8,682 nucleotides of DNA from contig DYOT01000045.1 of assembly GCA_020720345.1 (NCBI GenBank), forward strand, positions 1-8,682, given 5' to 3'. Shown here piece by piece: positions 6,958 to 8,682 of this stretch. Made by a program: the position numbers and the translations under genes. Source of the DNA: Candidatus Caenarcanum sp. GTDB lineage: Bacteria > Cyanobacteriota > Vampirovibrionia > Gastranaerophilales > UBA9971. Every line of letters begins with the position of its first letter. Positions within the stretch are counted from its first letter, which is position 1. The notes beneath the pieces were generated by a model. The model ran no database searches, was not told the DNA's origin, and saw only the letters and a list, made by a program, of their open reading frames with translations.

Positions 6958-8268
6958 TCAGGCGGATTCTACAACTTTTATAATTAATTCAGGTTTTTCC
7001 GGTTTATCGGAAGAAATTTGGTAGGCATGGCTTAATATTTCTCTTGAGTTATGTCCGGATTCGATTGAATTGGAATAAATTTTTGCCAGTAAATCGCCTT
7101 TATTTATCTTATCCCCTGTTTTTTTATTCAAAAGGATTCCGGCAGTATAATCTATTGTGTCTTCTTTCTTTTCCCTGCCTGTCCCGAGTGCTTTGCTAGC
7201 TTTTGCAACGGTAAGCGCATCAAGTTTATTCACATATCCTGATGATTCTGCCGTAAGCTCAAAAGCAAATTTTGTATCAATAAGTTTCTCAGGGTTTTCA
7301 ATATACTCAATATTTCCGCCTTGAGCAATAATCATTTGTTTAAACTTTTCGAGTGCGCTTCCGTCAATAAGTTTTTCTCTTAAAATTTCTTTGCCTTTTT
7401 CTATGTCTTTAACTTTTCCAGCTTTCAAGAGACTTAAAGCGCCCAGATACAGGCAAAGTTCTGTTAAATCTTCAGGTCCTTCATTATTAAGCGTTTGAAT
7501 GGATTCAAAAACTTCAATCCCGTTGCCTATTGCATTTCCCAGAGGCTGTTCCATTGATGTGATTACACAAACTACAGGCTTTCCTGCACGTTTGCCTATT
7601 TCTGCCATTGTAACAGAAAGCTCTTCTGCTTCTTCAAGCGTTTTCATAAAAGCGCCGCTGCCGAATTTCACGTCAAGAATTATTGTATTTGCTCCTGCTG
7701 CGAATTTTTTAGACACTACAGAAGCCGCAATTAAAGAAATACTGTCAACAGTGCAGGTAACATCTCTTAATTCGTATAATTTTTTGTCGGCAGGGACAAG
7801 ATTAGCAGTTTGAGAGGCTATTGCGGCTCCGATATTTTTTACCTGATTAATAAATTCGTCATTTGAAAGCGAAGTTCTTAGCCCCGGGATTGATTCAAGC
7901 TTGTCGATTGTCCCGCCGGTAAATCCGAGCCCCCTGCCGGATAATTTAGCAACCGGCACACCTGCCGCTGCCAGAAGAGGAGTTAAGATAAGTGTAGTTT
8001 TATCGCCGACTCCGCCTGTGCTGTGTTTGTCGACAATATGTGAGCCTAATGAGCTTAAATCAATAACATCGCCGGAATAAGCCATAGCGTCAGTGAGCAT
8101 ATAGCTTTCTTCAAAATTCATACCTTTAAGGCAAACAGCCATAAGCCATGCGGAAATCTGATAATCAGCAATTGAACCGTCAAGCATACCTCTAATAAGA
8201 AAATTTATTTCTTCCTGTGCGTGGGCATTTCCGCTTTTCTTGGCGGCTATTATATCAATCATTTTCAT
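6958..8268 (-). CDS. pdp: Pyrimidine-nucleoside phosphorylase
   Basis: Cleaves uridine, thymidine or deoxyuridine with phosphate to the free base and (deoxy)ribose-1-phosphate: nucleoside salvage and sugar supply; cytosolic dimer. The 436 residues match the family along their length: alpha domain start MKMIDIIAAKKSG, phosphate-binding VDKHSTGGVGDKTT (79-92; Lys81, Ser83), signature SGRGLGFTGGTIDKLESIPG (110-129), LRDVTCTVDSI (167-177; Arg168) and SVVSKK (183-188; Ser183, Lys187) for base binding, and a C-terminal domain with GTGREKKEDTIDYTAGI (362-378). It resembles bacillary pyrimidine-nucleoside phosphorylase (Pdp) more than enteric thymidine phosphorylase (DeoA), hence the symbol; substrate preference is not certain. 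The ATG at 8268 gives the family-typical N-terminus, but the best ribosome site (GGAAGGA) is about 14 nt away, unusually far; Met3 would be farther still. First gene of a probable two-gene operon. Confidence 0.93.
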   Translation of the reverse strand: MKMIDIIAAKKSGNAHAQEEINFLIRGMLDGSIADYQISAWLMAVCLKGMNFEESYMLTDAMAYSGDVIDLSSLGSHIVDKHSTGGVGDKTTLILTPLLAAAGVPVAKLSGRGLGFTGGTIDKLESIPGLRTSLSNDEFINQVKNIGAAIASQTANLVPADKKLYELRDVTCTVDSISLIAASVVSKKFAAGANTIILDVKFGSGAFMKTLEEAEELSVTMAEIGKRAGKPVVCVITSMEQPLGNAIGNGIEVFESIQTLNNEGPEDLTELCLYLGALSLLKAGKVKDIEKGKEILREKLIDGSALEKFKQMIIAQGGNIEYIENPEKLIDTKFAFELTAESSGYVNKLDALTVAKASKALGTGREKKEDTIDYTAGILLNKKTGDKINKGDLLAKIYSNSIESGHNSREILSHAYQISSDKPEKPELIIKVVESA

Positions 8269-8425
8269 TTTGATAAATTTGTTCCTTCCAGTTTGTTTAT
8301 GACAATTTCAACCTGAAAAAAGCCTATAATCTCTGTTTTTCATACGGCTATAGCCTCTTTTAATATTCGGAATTAATCAAAAATTTAGTCTCCCGCTGAT
8401 TTTAAAATTTTATTTATCATTAATT

Positions 8426-8451
8426 ATTATAGCATTCTAAATTTTATGCTA
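8426..8451 (-). promoter_or_regulatory. Candidate promoter -10 and overlapping dyad upstream of pdp
   Basis: On the minus strand TGCTATAAT (8426-8434) is a perfect extended -10 element; the -35 position is poor (ATTTAG), as extended -10 promoters tolerate. It would give the phosphorylase mRNA a leader of about 150 nt. A perfect inverted repeat TAGCAT-N10-ATGCTA (8430-8451) overlaps the -10 box and its upstream side, the position expected for a repressor operator. The binding protein is unknown. AT-rich DNA produces such matches by chance. Confidence 0.4.
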
Positions 8452-8473
8452 AATAACTCGAATCTCTAATTAA

Positions 8474-8496
8474 TTTTTTGATTGAGTATCAAAAAA
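8474..8496. repeat. Perfect 9-bp A/T-rich inverted repeat
   Basis: TTTTTTGAT (8474-8482) and ATCAAAAAA (8488-8496) are exact reverse complements around a five-base spacer TGAGT. The stem is nearly all A-T pairs and neither strand shows a proper U-tract after a stable stem, so it is a poor intrinsic terminator; a protein-binding dyad is equally possible. Confidence 0.5.
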
Positions 8497-8545
8497 GAAG
8501 GGGGAGATCTGTCCCATTTGGCTTTTAAGCTTTTATCCTATTATA

Positions 8546-8580
8546 GACAGATTCTTCGGACTAAAGTCCTCAGAATGACA
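8546..8580. repeat. Hairpin of a widespread bacterial intergenic repeat type
   Basis: The segment forms an imperfect palindrome: ATTCT (8551-8555) pairs with AGAAT (8572-8576), a TC/TC internal bulge follows, and GGAC (8558-8561) pairs with GTCC (8566-8569) around a TAAA loop. GACA flanks both arms on the plus strand. Read on the minus strand it is TGTCATTCTGAGG..CCGAAGAATCTGTC, recognisably like the GTCATTCTGAG(C)...CGAAGAATCT elements dispersed between genes in many bacterial phyla. Only one copy is in this window, so repetition in this genome is not shown. Confidence 0.5.
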
Positions 8581-8682
8581 AATCCACTATTCATGACGGT
8601 TTCACCTAATTGGCGACTGGGATTAAATAGTTTTACAAAACTTAAACGCAATTTTTCGCACATGGTTGTTCTTATATATGTA

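Larger units (their letters stand above)
8269..8682. other. Non-coding region upstream of the phosphorylase gene
   Basis: 414 bp without a recognisable gene. From left to right it holds a possible 11-codon minus-strand leader frame (8308-8343), a perfect palindrome GGCTATAGCC (8346-8355), a minus-strand extended -10 element with an overlapping dyad (8426-8451), an A/T hairpin (8474-8496), a G/C-rich GGGA/TCCC pair (8502-8515) that on the minus strand is followed by a T-rich run, and a hairpin of a common intergenic repeat type (8551-8576). The last 90 bases are an open frame on the plus strand from the ATG at 8593, but it has no ribosome site and no recognisable protein, so I do not call it a gene. 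Confidence 0.6.

Noticed and set aside
8497..8515. Possible minus-strand terminator (GGGA/TCCC pair followed by a T-rich run)
   Set aside because: The stem has only four pairs around a six-base loop, too weak to call, and no upstream minus-strand gene is visible for it to terminate.
8593..8682. Open plus-strand frame of 30 codons to the window edge
   Set aside because: No Shine-Dalgarno sequence and no recognisable protein, and 30 codons without a stop is not rare. It may lie within a repeat; flanking sequence would decide.

Overview
The window is AT-rich (roughly one third G+C by eye), densely coded bacterial DNA using the standard bacterial code. It carries seven complete protein genes that I accept, plus the first 18 codons of an eighth. 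The adjacent fliW-csrA pair implies a flagellated bacterium that controls flagellin through the FliW/CsrA switch. The combination of an AT-rich genome, fliW-csrA, a citramalate synthase, several TPR proteins and a two-component regulator would fit a non-photosynthetic cyanobacterial relative (Melainabacteria/Vampirovibrionia-like) or another deep-branching AT-rich lineage. That placement is an inference with low confidence; nothing here is a taxonomic marker.

Layout. 1-54 (minus): start of a response regulator running off the window. 55-199: divergent intergenic region with a strong-looking promoter for the next gene. 200-1804 (plus): citramalate synthase (cimA). 1886-3430 (plus): a GH13 alpha-amylase-fold protein most like trehalose synthase, but with conserved region I eroded and domain B missing; it has its own promoter. 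3435-4900 (minus): the operon fliW, csrA, TPR gene, with CsrA-type GGA sites in the csrA leader and a 1-nt gap between csrA and the TPR gene. 4901-5151: divergent AT-rich intergenic region. 5152-5865 (plus): a five-repeat TPR protein. 5868-8268 (minus): pyrimidine-nucleoside phosphorylase followed by an AI-2E/PerM-family membrane protein. 8269-8682: non-coding DNA with a candidate promoter, several inverted repeats and a hairpin of a widespread intergenic repeat type.

How the genes work together. FliW sequesters CsrA, CsrA represses target mRNAs (classically flagellin), and the csrA leader looks built for autoregulation. The coupled TPR gene is a candidate accessory of this switch or of flagellar assembly. 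cimA supplies the threonine-independent route to isoleucine; the pyrimidine phosphorylase salvages nucleosides into bases and (deoxy)ribose-1-phosphate. I see no mobile element, CRISPR array, tRNA or rRNA gene. The most unusual object is the GH13 protein: it keeps the three catalytic carboxylates in a scaffold that has lost other family hallmarks.
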